Below are positions 32,732 to 43,140 of a stretch of 64,000 nt of DNA, piece by piece. This DNA is from Vitrella brassicaformis (taxonomy: Eukaryota > Sar > Vitrellaceae), in NCBI GenBank assembly GCA_001179505.1, contig CDMY01000406.1, forward strand, positions 1-64,000. Direction: 5' to 3'. How positions within the stretch are numbered: position 1 is the first letter of the stretch; the number at the start of each line of letters is the position of its first letter. The position numbers were made by a program, and so were the translations under genes. Under the pieces are notes generated by a model. That model was not told the origin of the DNA. It made no database searches and worked only from the letters and a program-made list of their open reading frames with translations.

Positions 32732-34970
32732 TCAATCGATCACAATGGCGTCGTCTTTGGCCTTCTTTTTCTTTTTCTTCCTTTTCTTCTTCTTGACCAC
32801 TCCATCCACCTGGCGGCCCTCATCCCCCTCCCCTCCCTCCCCCTCTCCATCGCTCTTGGCCCTGCCCTTCTCCTCCTCTCTGCTCGTATGCACATCCGTG
32901 CCCGCAGCAGCCGCTGCTGATGCGGGCTCAGCTCGGTCCGTTCCCCTGTCCTTGTTTTTCTTCCTCCGTTTCTCCTCCACGTGGGGCTGGCTCTCGTCGT
33001 CCTGCCCGTCCCACCCATTCAAAGCCGCCTCAGCCTCCTCGCCGCTCGGGGCCGCCTCGTCCCTTTTGCGCTTCTTCTTCCTCTTACCCTTGACACCCGC
33101 CCCATCCACCACACCATTGACCTCTCCACCTGCTGAGGAGGCAGCAGCTGCAGCGGCAGCAGCGCTCGACGCAGCGGCCGCTGCCGCTGCCGCCGGTTCC
33201 TCCTGCTGCTCGGGCTCCCTCCTCTTCTTGGCCCTCTTCTTGCTCGGTGGCTGGGCGGCTCCATCAGAAGCTGCAGCAGCTGCAGCTGCTGCGGGCTCTG
33301 ACTTGACTTGATGCAGCATCTCCTGCTCGTCGGGCGCCTTCCTTTTCTTTTTCTTTGCTCGCGCAGCCATGTCATCCGCAGGGGCAGGGGCGGATGCAGA
33401 TGCCGACGCAGATGAAGCGGCCGCAGCAGCTGCGGCAGCTGCTGGGGGCTGGCCCGCCATGTCTGTTGTTTGCCGTTTCTTCTTCTTTTTGGGTTGGTGG
33501 GTCATGTTGTCCATGGGGTGGGGCGGCTGGCTGCGGGGATTAGAGGGCTGGAACAGAGGGACGAGAGGCCGCAGGACGCCCTCATCGTCGACTGGACCTG
33601 CAGAGGGAAAAATCAAGAGGAGTGGATGAGTGTGTATCCGGGGGGGTGCAGGTGGTGGGTGCGCTGCTTGCTTGCCTGTATCGTTTTGGTCTTTGAGCGA
33701 TCCATCCAGGTTCATCAGGCCACCATCCCTTCCCTCACGCAAACTGACAGATTGACAAGGGATGCCAGTGGTGGATGCGTGGATGGGAGGATGGTTGGTG
33801 GGCCCTCGTGTTGCCCACCTGACGACGCGGAACTGCACGTAGTCATCGATGCCGATGGACGACTCGGCCGCCGACCTCTCGGCGTCCACCAGGTACCTGT
33901 CCATGTCTGGATCGTCGTCGACCAGGTCTCTCTCCCTCTTGATTTCGCCCTTGACGCGTTCACGCTTGAAGTGCTCTTCATCTTCCTTGGTCAGGTCGAT
34001 GTCACGGTCGACGGCATTCTTCCATCGCGTGAAGAGCGACTGCCCTTCATCGGCCACGCACCACCACCGATTCTGGTCGGCCGGCACACACACAAAAGAC
34101 AGGAAGGCGGTCGAGTTGGTTGTGCGTGTGTGGGTGTGCGATGCATCTATCCCGATCAGACCTGTGCATATTTGAGGTACTTGGGCAGCCGCTGCCTCGA
34201 CACGAAGGCGGGGAAGAGGCCGTGCACTGTGATAGCTATGTAGTGGCTGCCCACATAATGCACCCGACCAACTGAACAACACGGACCGATTCACATACGT
34301 TCGCCTTTGCCAGCATCCGTGCTGCCCACGGAGAAGGTCTTCTGGCACAGGCTGCCAGACGAGGCACTTGAGCTGGACGTCCACCAGGGTGTACCCTGTG
34401 TTGTCGGCGCAGTTGGCCGTCGTGTAGCCGCACGACTCGAGAGCACGGGCCGAGTGGTGCGCCATCCACACCCCACGGAACTCTGGCAGATACCTGAGGG
34501 GACGACGCATTCATCCACAGCCACCAATCCAATCCAATCAGCCAGCCAGCCAATGAACCAATGTGTTGATGATGCCTGTCCGCACCTGTGCAGTAGGTTC
34601 GAGAGGAAGTACTGAATGCCGGTCAGCGGCTCGTTCAGAAAACGCGCCTCCAGCTGGACCGTGTTCCTTCAGCCACAGCACAGCACAGCATCAACGCAAA
34701 ACCCATCCACACTGTCCAATGCAGCTGCAGTGTTGCCTCATCGGTCGCGTACTTTGCTTCGATGACCACAAACGAGTCGACGTCCACTCCATCGGCATGG
34801 AATTCGCTCGCCATGTTGTGCAGCTGTGCCACGGGGCTAGAGTCGGTCCTGGCGAGTCTTGCGTCAAGGTGTGGGGCGAGCTCCCGCCTGGAGCGGAGGA
34901 TGAAGGGCACCACCTTGCTGCGCTTGATGGGGCGGCAGGTCACCACTTCCCAAGGCCGCTCGTCATCCAT
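32732..34970 (-). CDS. RNA polymerase I subunit RPA43-like (POLR1F) with Lys/Ala-rich tail
   Basis: Minus-strand gene. The first exon starts MDDERPWEVVTCRPI. A second short exon reads ARFLNEPLTGIQYFLSNLLH and joins in frame to YLPEFRGVWMAHHS. This is the N-terminal pattern of RPA43 (FL.DPL.GI...L...L..Y.PE..GV.L....). Next come LVDVQLKCLVWQPVPEDLLR and HYVGSHYIAITVHGLFPAFV, which correspond to the RPB7-like tip and the start of the OB-type region. The C-terminal half is low complexity, with several polyAla blocks alternating with KKKRK clusters and ending KKKAKDDAIVID. Animal RPA43 also has a Lys-rich tail, which is thought to be nucleolar. The role would be Pol I initiation by contacting the Rrn3-type factor. 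Assignment rests on the N-terminal exons; the tail is not diagnostic. Confidence 0.75.
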
Positions 34971-35338
34971 TCAATCAATGGATCACGGACACACGCGGAG
35001 GGCACCGGGGCTGCCCTTCGAGGCTAGCTGACGACGAAGGTGAGTGAGCATCTCCCAAGCATCTCCTGAAATGCGTCGATGAGTCGGATGAAATCGCATT
35101 GGCGAATATCGGCCCTGATGCTTCAGCATCTCTATCAACACGTCCGTGGCAGTTGCTTGAAGCCGGTCTTGTCGAAACAATTGTCTAGAAGAAAATGCGA
35201 GCTCAAAATTGCAGATCTGCGAGCTTAGCTGCAAGGACAAGAGTGCACTCAAGTCTCCGTCTCACCGTGAGGCGCTCAGGTGACCCGTGCTTCTGCTGCC
35301 GACCTCATCCATTCAAGGCATCCATTCCAGCATCCGGG
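34971..35338. other. Divergent spacer, no gene
   Basis: 368 bp between the head-to-head RPA43 (-) and F-box-like (+) genes. A minus-strand open frame at 34983-35252 has no support. Confidence 0.6.
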
Positions 35339-36652
35339 ATGAAGAGAAAGGCGGCACGCACGGCGAGGCAAGCGGCTGAGCAGCAGCCATCCGCATCCGC
35401 ATCAGCTGCACAGCAGTCACGCCTGACAGCGTGTCCCGACGGCGTTGTCTTGATGGTCTGCGGATTCCTGGGCGCCGATGTGGCCGCCTTCCGCCTGACC
35501 TGCCAGCGCAACAAGGGGCTCATCACGGTCACATTCCTCACTCATCGCGTCAACGGCATTCTGCGGGCCAACCACATGGACGGAGTGCTGCGTGTCCAGC
35601 CGCCCAATGAGGGCCGACGGCTGCGTCGACATCTGGGCCAGCTGACCTTTGTGTTGGGGCTCATCTATGTGCTGGAGAACGGCGGCCTGTGGGAGCGGTG
35701 GGCGCCTCTGTTTTGGCTGGGCAGGAGCCACGGCCGCATCAGCACACTGCCGGCGACGCTGTCGAGTGACGACCTGCAGAAGGTTGGCGGCAAGGCGGTC
35801 TTCAATGGGCGATGTGAGGCGGTCCGGCAGTGGTCACTGTTCGGGCCACAAGTTCAACGAGCAAAACGACGCTGAGATGACGCTGTGGCGCACCCGGCAC
35901 GGCCGCGAGCAGATGGGGTCATTCAGCCTGACCGTGTACACGGAGCAGACACTGCCGGCCAACCACCCCTTCCCATTTGACGATAGAAACCCTCCGGGTG
36001 GGCGGGTCAGGGGAGAGGGATAGTTGTGCCGTCTCATCTGTCTGTCTGTCTTTTCTTGCGTTTTGCAGTCCGCATGAGAGACGTCCTCTCGGCCTCGTTT
36101 CGGGATGCTGTGGTCAGATGGTAAGTAAGGACAGAGACCAGCGAAAAGAAGACAAAGACAACACCCGGCTGCGGTTGGTTTGACTGATTGATTGGTCAGT
36201 ATGCGTGACTGCCGTGCGACACGATACGTCACGACCAAATTTGCCCTGCCGGGGCATCAAGACCGAAGTGTTAGTCACCAGATTGATTCCACAGGCCTAC
36301 ATGAAATTGCCCTGTCTCTCTTCATCTGTGTGTGAATGTGTGCTTGGTTCAGAGAGAGCTGGTGACGCAGGCGCCGCCCATTTGGGGCTGCACTATAGCC
36401 TCGTCCCATGTGATGCCGCCCGGCGGACCTCGTCAGCGCGTCGTTGTGGTCTGTGGCGACCAGCCGGGAGACACGTTTGCCGCCCACATCTACTTGTATC
36501 TGCACGGTGCGACGGCGAGCACCGCCCTGTTCACCACAGAGAGGGCACAGGGCGGGGTGCGGAAGCCCATGACTGTGGCGAGGGTGCGGCAGCGGCTGGG
36601 CAATGACGACATGCAGGCGATCTTTGAAGACTCGCTGAACCAATTTGCGTGA
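35339..36652 (+). CDS. F-box-like 'RGGGQLPIEL' family protein, diverged member with frameshift
   Basis: Starts MKRKAARTARQAAEQQ. An F-box-like segment follows: CPDGVVLMVCGFLGADVAAF then RLTCQRNKG. The family core is diverged: LYVLENGGLWERWAPLFWL-type text replaces the usual FI..SGEW, and the LPIEL signature has become TLPATLSSDDL. After CEAVRQWSLF the frame shifts by one base at a GGG run (35843-35845). The next frame resumes with GHKFNEQNDAEMTLWRTRHG and TLPANHPFPFDDRNPPG, matching the family's LPADHPF. Later exons VRMRDVLSASFRDAVVR, RATRYVTTKFALPGHQDR and the C-terminal exon (RELVTQAPPIWGCT, VVCGDQPGDTFAAHIYLYLH, RLGNDDMQAIFEDSLNQFA) are open to the stop at 36652. The shift may be a sequencing error or a real lesion. 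Confidence 0.65.
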
Positions 36653-37210
36653 ATGAGAGGGGTGGTGCATGGAATGAATGAATGAAGGGTGCTTGGGTGG
36701 TCAAGGACGTGGCTCTTGGGGATTTTCACGAGGCAGAGAACGGGAGGGAAAGAGGGTGTGGGTACATCTGCGTCGGCCGTCTGTCGGCAGTTGCGAGCAA
36801 GGATGGTGTCAGGGGCCGTGGCTGTGTGGGGAGAGGGAAGACAAGGCAGGTTAGTTGTCGCCATCAGGTGTTTTTGAGTAAGCTGCTGTTGATGAGTGAG
36901 GTGGGGGAGTGAATGAGAAGAGGAAGCAGAGAGGGAGGGGCCTGTCTGTCTGTCTGCCTGTCTGTCTGTCTGTCTGTCTGTCTGAGGGTTGGGTTGTTTG
37001 CATGTGTTGTGTTTGTGTGCAGGAGTCTTTGGCTTTCGTGCCTGCACACCGCGGCTGGGGGTTTGACACTCTGACTCTCTCCACTCCCTCACACTTAAGT
37101 GAAAGCGTCATTTACACCACACCACGTGTCAGTCAGGGAATTCATCGCCCGCCTACATGGCACACACACTCAGGGATCAGACACATAGGCCACAAACCAC
37201 ACGACACACA
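36653..37210. other. Intergenic between convergent genes
   Basis: Contains a (TGTC)n tract (36942-36984) and no supported coding exon. Confidence 0.6.
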
Positions 37211-37666
37211 TCAGTCACGTATGACGAATATCGCTGGAGGGCGGCACCCATCTCTGCCTCTTAACCTGCATGCCCATGGTCGTCTGCCTCCCACCCAAAA
37301 CGCCCACTGAATCAACCACATCCCGAGGAAAACCACCACAAACAAGTACCCGATGAAAAACACCCACATAACGAAATGTAGGAAAGAGTACATCACAAGC
37401 CACAGTAGCAGTAGGAAAGAGTACGTCACAAGCAACAAACATGACCAATATATGCAGTTGAACGCATCAGCCACACAGCCACATGCACGGCCAAGGAGCG
37501 ACGATCCCTTGTACTTCCGCATGGTCCTTTTGTTTTGGGCCGAGAAAGGCATTTCCAACGGCGTTTTCCCCTGTTGGCATGCACGAGACGAGTGCGACAC
37601 TGAGCTTCCGGGGAATATTTGCTCACTTGATTGTTTTTTATCTCCAAGAGACCTGCGCCGCCCCAC
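37211..37666 (-). CDS. Terminal exon: ankyrin-like start followed by three membrane segments
   Basis: The open minus-strand stretch contains GKTPLEMPFSAQNKRTMRKY, typical of an ankyrin repeat start, then long hydrophobic runs (LLLVTYSFLLLLWLVMYSFL, FVMWVFFIGYLFVVVFLGMW, LIQWAFWVGG). It ends VIRD at 37211. The flanking intron sequence resembles that at 38150-38230, so this is probably a duplicated or alternative 3' end of the ankyrin gene just upstream (37748-39325). An independent start could be the ATG at 37552. No function can be assigned beyond a membrane-tethered ankyrin protein. Confidence 0.45.
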   Translation of the reverse strand: MGRRRSLGDKKQSSEQIFPGSSVSHSSRACQQGKTPLEMPFSAQNKRTMRKYKGSSLLGRACGCVADAFNCIYWSCLLLVTYSFLLLLWLVMYSFLHFVMWVFFIGYLFVVVFLGMWLIQWAFWVGGRRPWACRLRGRDGCRPPAIFVIRD

Positions 37667-37747
37667 TCAAGCCTGACACCCACCCACACCCACAGCAGGA
37701 GAGAAAAATTCTGTAGTTGTGATGCTCGCATCTTTCATCAGTGTCTC

Positions 37748-39325
37748 TCACAACTTAGCCACAAGTTTGGGGCCGCGTCTGTTGCCGAAGAAGATAAAGG
37801 GCATACCCATGAAGAGGACGACTGTCAGCACTGCAGAGCAGAAGCAGAACTTCGTGGCTGGCTGCACACCTTGTTCTGTGATATAGTACATACCACGACT
37901 TACAGCACAGTGAAGTGCCGTGTTTCCATCCTTGGTATGCCGTTTGCAGGGAGAGAGACACAGACAATTGAACACATAGAGTCATCCTCCATTGTTGTCT
38001 TTACATCTGTCCCTCACTTTGGCCTGCTGCGTCAGTAGGTGTTTCCCTCCTTTGGCATACATCGCCTCCAAGGCATCACTTCCCCCCAATTTTGTGCAAG
38101 CGATGAATGGCGTCGCACCAGGAGCAGGGGCAAGGCCTTGTCTGTCTCTGTCATTGTTTTTCATTTCCAGTAGGGGCGCCCCACCCCACGCCAATCTATT
38201 CGACACAAAAGAGAGTGAGAACGGAATATTCACGTCGTTTATCTGTGTGTCTCACAGCTGAGCCAAAGCTTCGCGATGATTCCCCTCTCCAGCCAAATCG
38301 AGCGCCGTGGCGCCATCCTGCATGTGATGGACAAAAGGGAAGAGCACTCAGCAAGGCGAGAAGCGTGTGTGTCTTCATCTGTGTGTCTCACGCTGTCCTG
38401 TTGGGTGAGTATGTCATTCCCCCCTTTGGAATGCATCGCCCGCATCGTGTCAACTTGACCGCACCGGGCGGCACCGATGAATGGCGTCTCGCCAAACTGC
38501 ACGCACACACATACGCAAAATCGACACAGCGAGGCATCCGAAAGATGTTTGCACTGTTACCTTCATTGTGCGTGCATCGAGCAGCTTAGGGTCCCACGCC
38601 AGCAGCTGACTGACGGCCGCAGTACGGCCAGCGGTGGCGGCAAAATGCAGGGCAGTCCACTTATCATTCTGCATTTCATCATATTACAGCAACACACGCC
38701 TGATCATTACCACCAGAGCTTTCACTGTATTGGCACCAGGTCTGTTTGCTCCAAGATGGACGGGCCATATTTCTCAAACATCAGGGTCATGATCTGCGTA
38801 TGGCCTTTCTCCGCCGCCCTCAGGAAGGGAGTCATTCCGGTCTGCGCAAGGCAAATGCAAATCAGAGGTTCCCTCGTTGTTACGGGCCCTTGATAGCATT
38901 TGACCTTGAAGCAGAAGAATCGAGCTCTCCTGTCGTCGAGGATTCTCGGCCCACGGAGGTTGAGCAGCTGAGCAACCGATGTGATATCACCAGCATTCAC
39001 TGCCGCGTGGATGTTTCGCTGCAAAAGATACGCAACAATCGTGAGAAGCAGGAGGGATCAGCCTTGCTCCTTCGATATTACGTATTTGATCTCTGCCGGC
39101 AACGCTTCGTCATCGATTGTCAGGACGACATCGGTCTGCCCATACAAAGGCGACAAGTACAAGAAGGTGCGTGAGACATGACTCACGTAGTCGTCCCGTA
39201 CATCTTTGATTTTTTGGCGGAGTGTGCTTGGCCTGGATTTGTGCCGGAGTGTGCAGTGTGTGCTTGACCCGGGAGCCTGCACACACAACACAGGCAGCAG
39301 AATGTAATGTCGATCGTTGGTCCAT
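37748..39325 (-). CDS. Ankyrin-repeat protein with C-terminal transmembrane segment
   Basis: Minus-strand gene of 8-9 exons, mostly one half-repeat to one repeat each. Ankyrin units are clear: NIHAAVNAGDITSVAQLLNL; TGMTPFLRAAEKGHTQIMTL; DKWTALHFAATAGRTAAVSQ; FGETPFIGAARCGQVDTMRA; DGATALDLAGEGNHREALAQ; ATPFIACTKLGGSDALEAMY; DGNTALHCAVSRGMYYITEQ. The final exon adds the hydrophobic segment FCFCSAVLTVVLFMGMPFIF and a basic tail, with the stop at 37748. The unit LTQQ/KGG exons at 38.1 and 38.45 kb are near-duplicates. A stop just after ALAQL near 38252 would end a shorter form unless the GTGAGAC donor there is used. The start (ATG 39325) is provisional. Ankyrin repeats imply protein binding; the partner is unknown. 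Confidence 0.65.
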
Positions 39326-39329
39326 CTGT

Positions 39330-41016
39330 CTACAGACCAGTCCCCGCTTGAGGTGAGGTCGATGCCAGGGTGCTGGGCGGTCCCGTCGTGGTGGTAGCCA
39401 TGCTCATGTGGGCACCCGATGAAGGGCCGACGGGATACTCAGCAGCAGGAGAGACAGAAGGCGAAGGCTTCGACTCCGGGACTGCATGCATTTGAAAGGG
39501 CATCAGGCAATGGCGACTCTGCCGCATTGTAGGCGCAGCGGAATCAATGCACCTGTCTCTTTCGACGGACCAGACGGAACGTCCAGCTTGGCCAGCACCT
39601 GCCGACCAGAGACAGGACGTCAGACGTTTGGCATCGCTTGTGGTTTCTCCCTGTCGTGTGTGCATCGGGTACCTCTTTGGCTGTGGGGCGATCGGCCGGA
39701 CAAAAGGCAAAACAACTCTGATCAACAATCACGATGAGAAGGGACGTGCAGTGCCCATAAGGATTCTCTTCATCTTGGTTTGCCTCGATGGGATTCTTGA
39801 TTCGCGCGGGCAGAGATGCTGGGATTTCCGGAATCTGACAGGGAGAAGGAGACATAGATTTGTGTACGATGCCTTATAAGTCTGATAGCGGTACCTCTTT
39901 ATTGACGACCACTTTCGTAAATATAATCGGCAAGCCTTTCCCCTCAAAAGGCGGCCGACCTGTAGGATACGTTCGCCATCTTGTCTTGTGTCTCACTTGG
40001 TTTTCGTGTCTCCTGACCTCCATGCAGCTGAACCGCAATTCCTCCAATCGCCCATATATCCGCCTTCTCAGACAGCTTGTCCACTGCATATGCACACACA
40101 CGATGGAGCGATCTGCTGTGCATTTGCGGACTTACGGTCCGTGTCAAACCCCTCGGAAGGCATGTAGTTGGGCGTCCCACCGGCTGCACACCACACGAAC
40201 TGCGCTACGCATTTGTTTGTCGGCGTGAATACTTGCGGTGAGAATCGTCTTTCTCTGAGCCCCGCGAATCATTCCGAAATCCGAAATCTTAATGGTCAGG
40301 TTCCTATCCAGCTGACAAGCATTCGGAACAACGAGAGACTTGGGATACCATGAAAGAAGAGGAATTCTGCCGTAACCGACCAGTAGGTTTTCTGGCTTCA
40401 GGTCTCTGTGCACGACGTTCCGACTATGGAGATACTGCACACCCTCGCATATCTGACAGCAGCCGCCACATACAAACGAGACGCGTCACGGATCTCCTCT
40501 TCTCATGTGTCTCCGGCACCTCTCTCAGGAGCCTGTCTCGCACGTCCGGCGGCGGGGGTCCATTCTTCGCCAGGTAGGACGCCAGCGAGCCGCCCTCACA
40601 CAACTCTGACGAACAAGCGGCACATGGAGAAAGCTAGGAGGACGATAAAAAATGGGCTGGGTACCCGCCACAATCATGAGGCCATGCTTGTCGTCTCTGC
40701 AGACGCCCTTCAGCTGCACGATGTTGGGGTGACGGAGCTGCGTCATCGGCAAGGCCTCTTTGAGCACCTCCATGAACTGCTCGGACTCCCGGAGCTCTTC
40801 ATTGCCTTTGTAGACCTTGACCGCCACGGGCTGCCCTCGCAGCTCTCCCCTGTAGACCTTCCCGAACGCTCCCTCGCCTGGGTGGCAAGCAGACGCACCA
40901 TGATGATTCCCCAGATATCCCTTGTGGGGTTCATGGGGCTGACCGAGCTCGGTGTCGCTCACAGTGAGGTCCTTGGGGTCAATCACCAAGTCAGCCAGTG
41001 ACACCAAGTCAGTCAT
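39330..41016 (-). CDS. Protein kinase, TKL-like Ser/Thr kinase
   Basis: Minus-strand gene of about eight exons. Kinase subdomains appear in order: [16 protein letters not shown] (Gly loop), PVAVKVYKG (Lys), [19 protein letters not shown] (helix C region onward), [18 protein letters not shown] (catalytic HRD...N), [12 protein letters not shown] (DFG), [14 protein letters not shown] (APE position reads PSE), and [17 protein letters not shown] (subdomain IX). The [10 protein letters not shown]...GVC pattern is TKL/RAF-like, while HRDLKPEN indicates Ser/Thr specificity. The C-terminal tail is low complexity ([20 protein letters not shown]) to the stop at 39330. The most likely start is the ATG at 41016 ([16 protein letters not shown]), although an upstream exon cannot be excluded. 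It is head-to-head with the gene at 41197 (180 bp). All catalytic residues that can be seen are present. Confidence 0.85.
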
Positions 41017-41196
41017 ATTGGAAGCGTGGGGGGCTGTGAGGTCTGACAACCACCAGGCGAGAAGGGTCAAACGGCCGTCAAACGCCGGATCAAGCTCGCT
41101 CTCGCTCCCTGTTGTGCTTGAATGCAGCGTCACGGTGAACGTGAACTGGGTGGGACTTGACGGACATAGACCTCACAACGACACCGAGCACAACGA

Positions 41197-42081
41197 ATGA
41201 GAAGGACGACAGCACGACGGCCCCCGAAGGCAGGAAGGGCCTGCCTGACAGCCCTTGTCGTGGCCGTGCTCATGGGGCTCCTCCTTTTCTGGTGCTGGAC
41301 GGCCTTGCTCGAGCCGGCGCTGCTTAAGAGGATGCAGAGAGGCGTCTGGTTCGTGTATCTAAAGCCCTCGGCACACCTCTGGGACACTCTGCACGCAGCT
41401 GCTGACCCGCAAGGCGGCTTGTGGGGCTACAAGGCGAACGTCCACGGTGAAATCGACACCTTTATCTCAGCGAGACACCCGCATTATCGCTCTCTCTGGG
41501 ATACGGCATGCAACTTGGGATACCTCCTGACGCGGCTGGCCCATAGTCATCCTAATGCGACGCATTACGGCAGCGATATCAGCCCTTTGATGGTCAACGT
41601 CACGCAGAAGAGATGTGATGGCCACTGTGTCACCGCTCCCTCCGACCTATTCTCCCTCCAACAGCACGACACACGTCTGCCAAGAGCATTCCCACGGGCG
41701 TTCGACTTGGTTATCGTGTCGGATGTGCTGTACTATGCCAAGTGGCGCGGCCTCCCCCCGGTACTCTGGCAGTATGGCCTTCTTCCAAGCTGGCTCATCT
41801 CTGCTTCCCAGCATTCATTCTGGGACCGTTTGAGAAGCCTGGCGTGTTCTGAGGTCATTCTATCAAATCACGAGAACAATCCGGCTGTGTTGGGGCTGAT
41901 GACAGCCATGGGCGCCACCCCCGTGATGCCCAAGAAGACGATATGGACAGCTAAAGGGACCGCTCCGCGCGAGGCTTGCAATGGGAGTGGCGAGGAGGAG
42001 AGAGACGCAGTGGTTGGCTCCTCTAGTGTGTCTCACATGAAGGGGAAACCACGGGGATTTGCTCTTGCGCCTGGCCGCTGA
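41197..42081 (+). CDS. Membrane-anchored SAM-dependent methyltransferase-like protein, single exon
   Basis: An intronless 294-codon frame, unusual among its intron-rich neighbours. It starts MRRTTARRPPKAGRACLTAL with a basic N-terminus and one hydrophobic segment (VVAVLMGLLLFWCWTALL), giving a type II membrane topology or uncleaved signal anchor. The lumenal part has the class I methyltransferase layout. SLWDTACNLGYLLTRLA sits where motif I normally is. THYGSDISPLMVNVTQK has an acidic residue at the end of strand 2. FDLVIVSDVLYYAKWRGLPP is the motif IV/post-IV region. Motif I lacks the usual GxGxG glycines (it has CNLG), so activity is uncertain. Substrate unknown. Lack of introns suggests retroposition or transfer, by inference. 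Confidence 0.6.
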   Translation: MRRTTARRPPKAGRACLTALVVAVLMGLLLFWCWTALLEPALLKRMQRGVWFVYLKPSAHLWDTLHAAADPQGGLWGYKANVHGEIDTFISARHPHYRSLWDTACNLGYLLTRLAHSHPNATHYGSDISPLMVNVTQKRCDGHCVTAPSDLFSLQQHDTRLPRAFPRAFDLVIVSDVLYYAKWRGLPPVLWQYGLLPSWLISASQHSFWDRLRSLACSEVILSNHENNPAVLGLMTAMGATPVMPKKTIWTAKGTAPREACNGSGEEERDAVVGSSSVSHMKGKPRGFALAPGR

Positions 42082-42385
42082 TAAGTGGGTTGTTGCATGC
42101 ATATCGTTCATGGAACAACACGAACACACCACCGACCTGCGTATCAGGGACCATGCTATCTGAGAATTCATGAGCGTCAATGTCGATATGCGTCCGAGCT
42201 CTACGTGTCTGATGAAGTATAGATGTCCATCGGCAAGGTGTCAGACAAGACAGATGTCCTTCTCCCACACTCAAACCACACCCACACGCACATCGTTGGG
42301 AACATTTTTGTTGGCATGCCATGTGAGGCACCACTCGTCCATCCAAGTTGCCAGCCCCCACAGTGATGGCCAGTGCATACATTCA
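42082..42385. other. Intergenic between convergent genes
   Basis: 304 bp with no supported exon, between the methyltransferase-like gene and the stop of the dynein-domain gene. Confidence 0.6.
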
Positions 42386-43022
42386 TCATGCCTTTGCCTC
42401 ATTGTAAAAGGCGTGCGTCCACGCACAGAGAGACTTGGCGGCCTTGGACTGCCTGCCGACATTGTCAGGGGTGTAGTCGGCATTGTCAATGCACTTCTGC
42501 AGCTTGTCCAGCACCGCCGTCGATACGTTGTCACTGCTCACGCCCTTCAATCGATCCAAAAACGATGGCTGACACAGACAAGGAGACAGGGACAGACACA
42601 CAGACAGAGACATCGACAGACATTGTGAGATAGATAAGCGATGCGCCGTCTGCAAGGCATACGTCAGAAAGCACTTTCTGGACCACGTGCCAGTCGGTTC
42701 CTTCCCCGAGGATGGTGTTCACAGCCTCCATAGTCATCCTGCATGTGCAATGCGCCAAGGGAAGTGGGAGACAAAAGGAAGACCTTTTGTGTCTTTCGAT
42801 TACTTGACGAGTGGAGGCGGGACGGGGAGACTCTTAAGTTCTGTCACTTGACTCTGAACGTGGGCGCAGAGTAGATGCAGAGGCTGCCCGCAGCGGCTGT
42901 CCTTCACCCACCTTGTCAACGCGAGCAAGGGCGGCTGATGCTGAAGGAAGCAGAAGCAAACGTGGAAAAGGAAACAGAAGCGAGAGGAGGAAACGGCACC
43001 GTGCAGCTGTGTGCTTACCCAT
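42386..43022 (-). CDS. Standalone dynein heavy chain microtubule-binding domain (stalk tip), about 112 aa
   Basis: Four exons join in frame. Exon 1 is ATGG, at 43022-43019, followed by GTAAGC. Exon 2 encodes ASAALARVDK. Exon 3 encodes SQVTELKSLPVPPPLVK. Two further pieces encode MTMEAVNTILGEGTDWHVVQ-KVLSD and PSFLDRLKGVSSDNV onward, ending QSKAAKSLCAWTHAFYNEAKA and a stop at 42386. This matches the stalk tip of dynein heavy chains end to end: L..LDK.DI.ELKSF..PP..V, then V..LLGE..DW..A...L.D..FL..L..FDKDN, then KL..Y...P.F.PE.V...S.A...LC.W. The flanking coiled coils and the AAA ring are absent. A start codon and stop at the domain borders, with every splice junction in frame, favour a real small gene over a relic. 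Microtubule binding is inferred. It is head-to-head with the coiled-coil gene at 43141 (118 bp). Confidence 0.75.
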
Positions 43023-43140
43023 GGTGCGATGGGAAGCTGGGAGCCTTCCGGAAGACTGCTTCCGGAAGACTGGGGGCCCCGGGGGCAGAAATGCAAGCTA
43101 AGCCGTCTCCACAGAACGGGACATCAGGCAGCCTCTAGCG
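43023..43140. promoter_or_regulatory. Short divergent promoter region
   Basis: 118 bp between the dynein-domain gene (-) and the coiled-coil gene (+). It includes an inverted or direct CTTCCGGAAG pair (43047-43056 and 43061-43070), a possible ETS-like or palindromic regulatory site. Confidence 0.35.

Noticed and set aside
32565-33311. Long plus-strand open frame rich in Phe/Leu/Ser/Pro
   Set aside because: It is the antisense shadow of the Lys/Ala-rich tail of RPA43; the hydrophobic look comes from reverse-translated AAG/GCA runs.
34983-35252. 89-codon minus-strand frame between RPA43 and the F-box-like gene
   Set aside because: No domain, no splice context and no homologue elsewhere in the window.
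41197-42081. Glycosyltransferase with type II anchor
   Set aside because: No DxD in a suitable context; the SDIS...FDLVIVSDVLYY layout fits a Rossmann methyltransferase better.
42386-43022. Part of a full-length dynein heavy chain gene
   Set aside because: No stalk coiled coil or AAA motifs occur on either side; upstream frame has a TAG before the ATG and downstream the frame stops.
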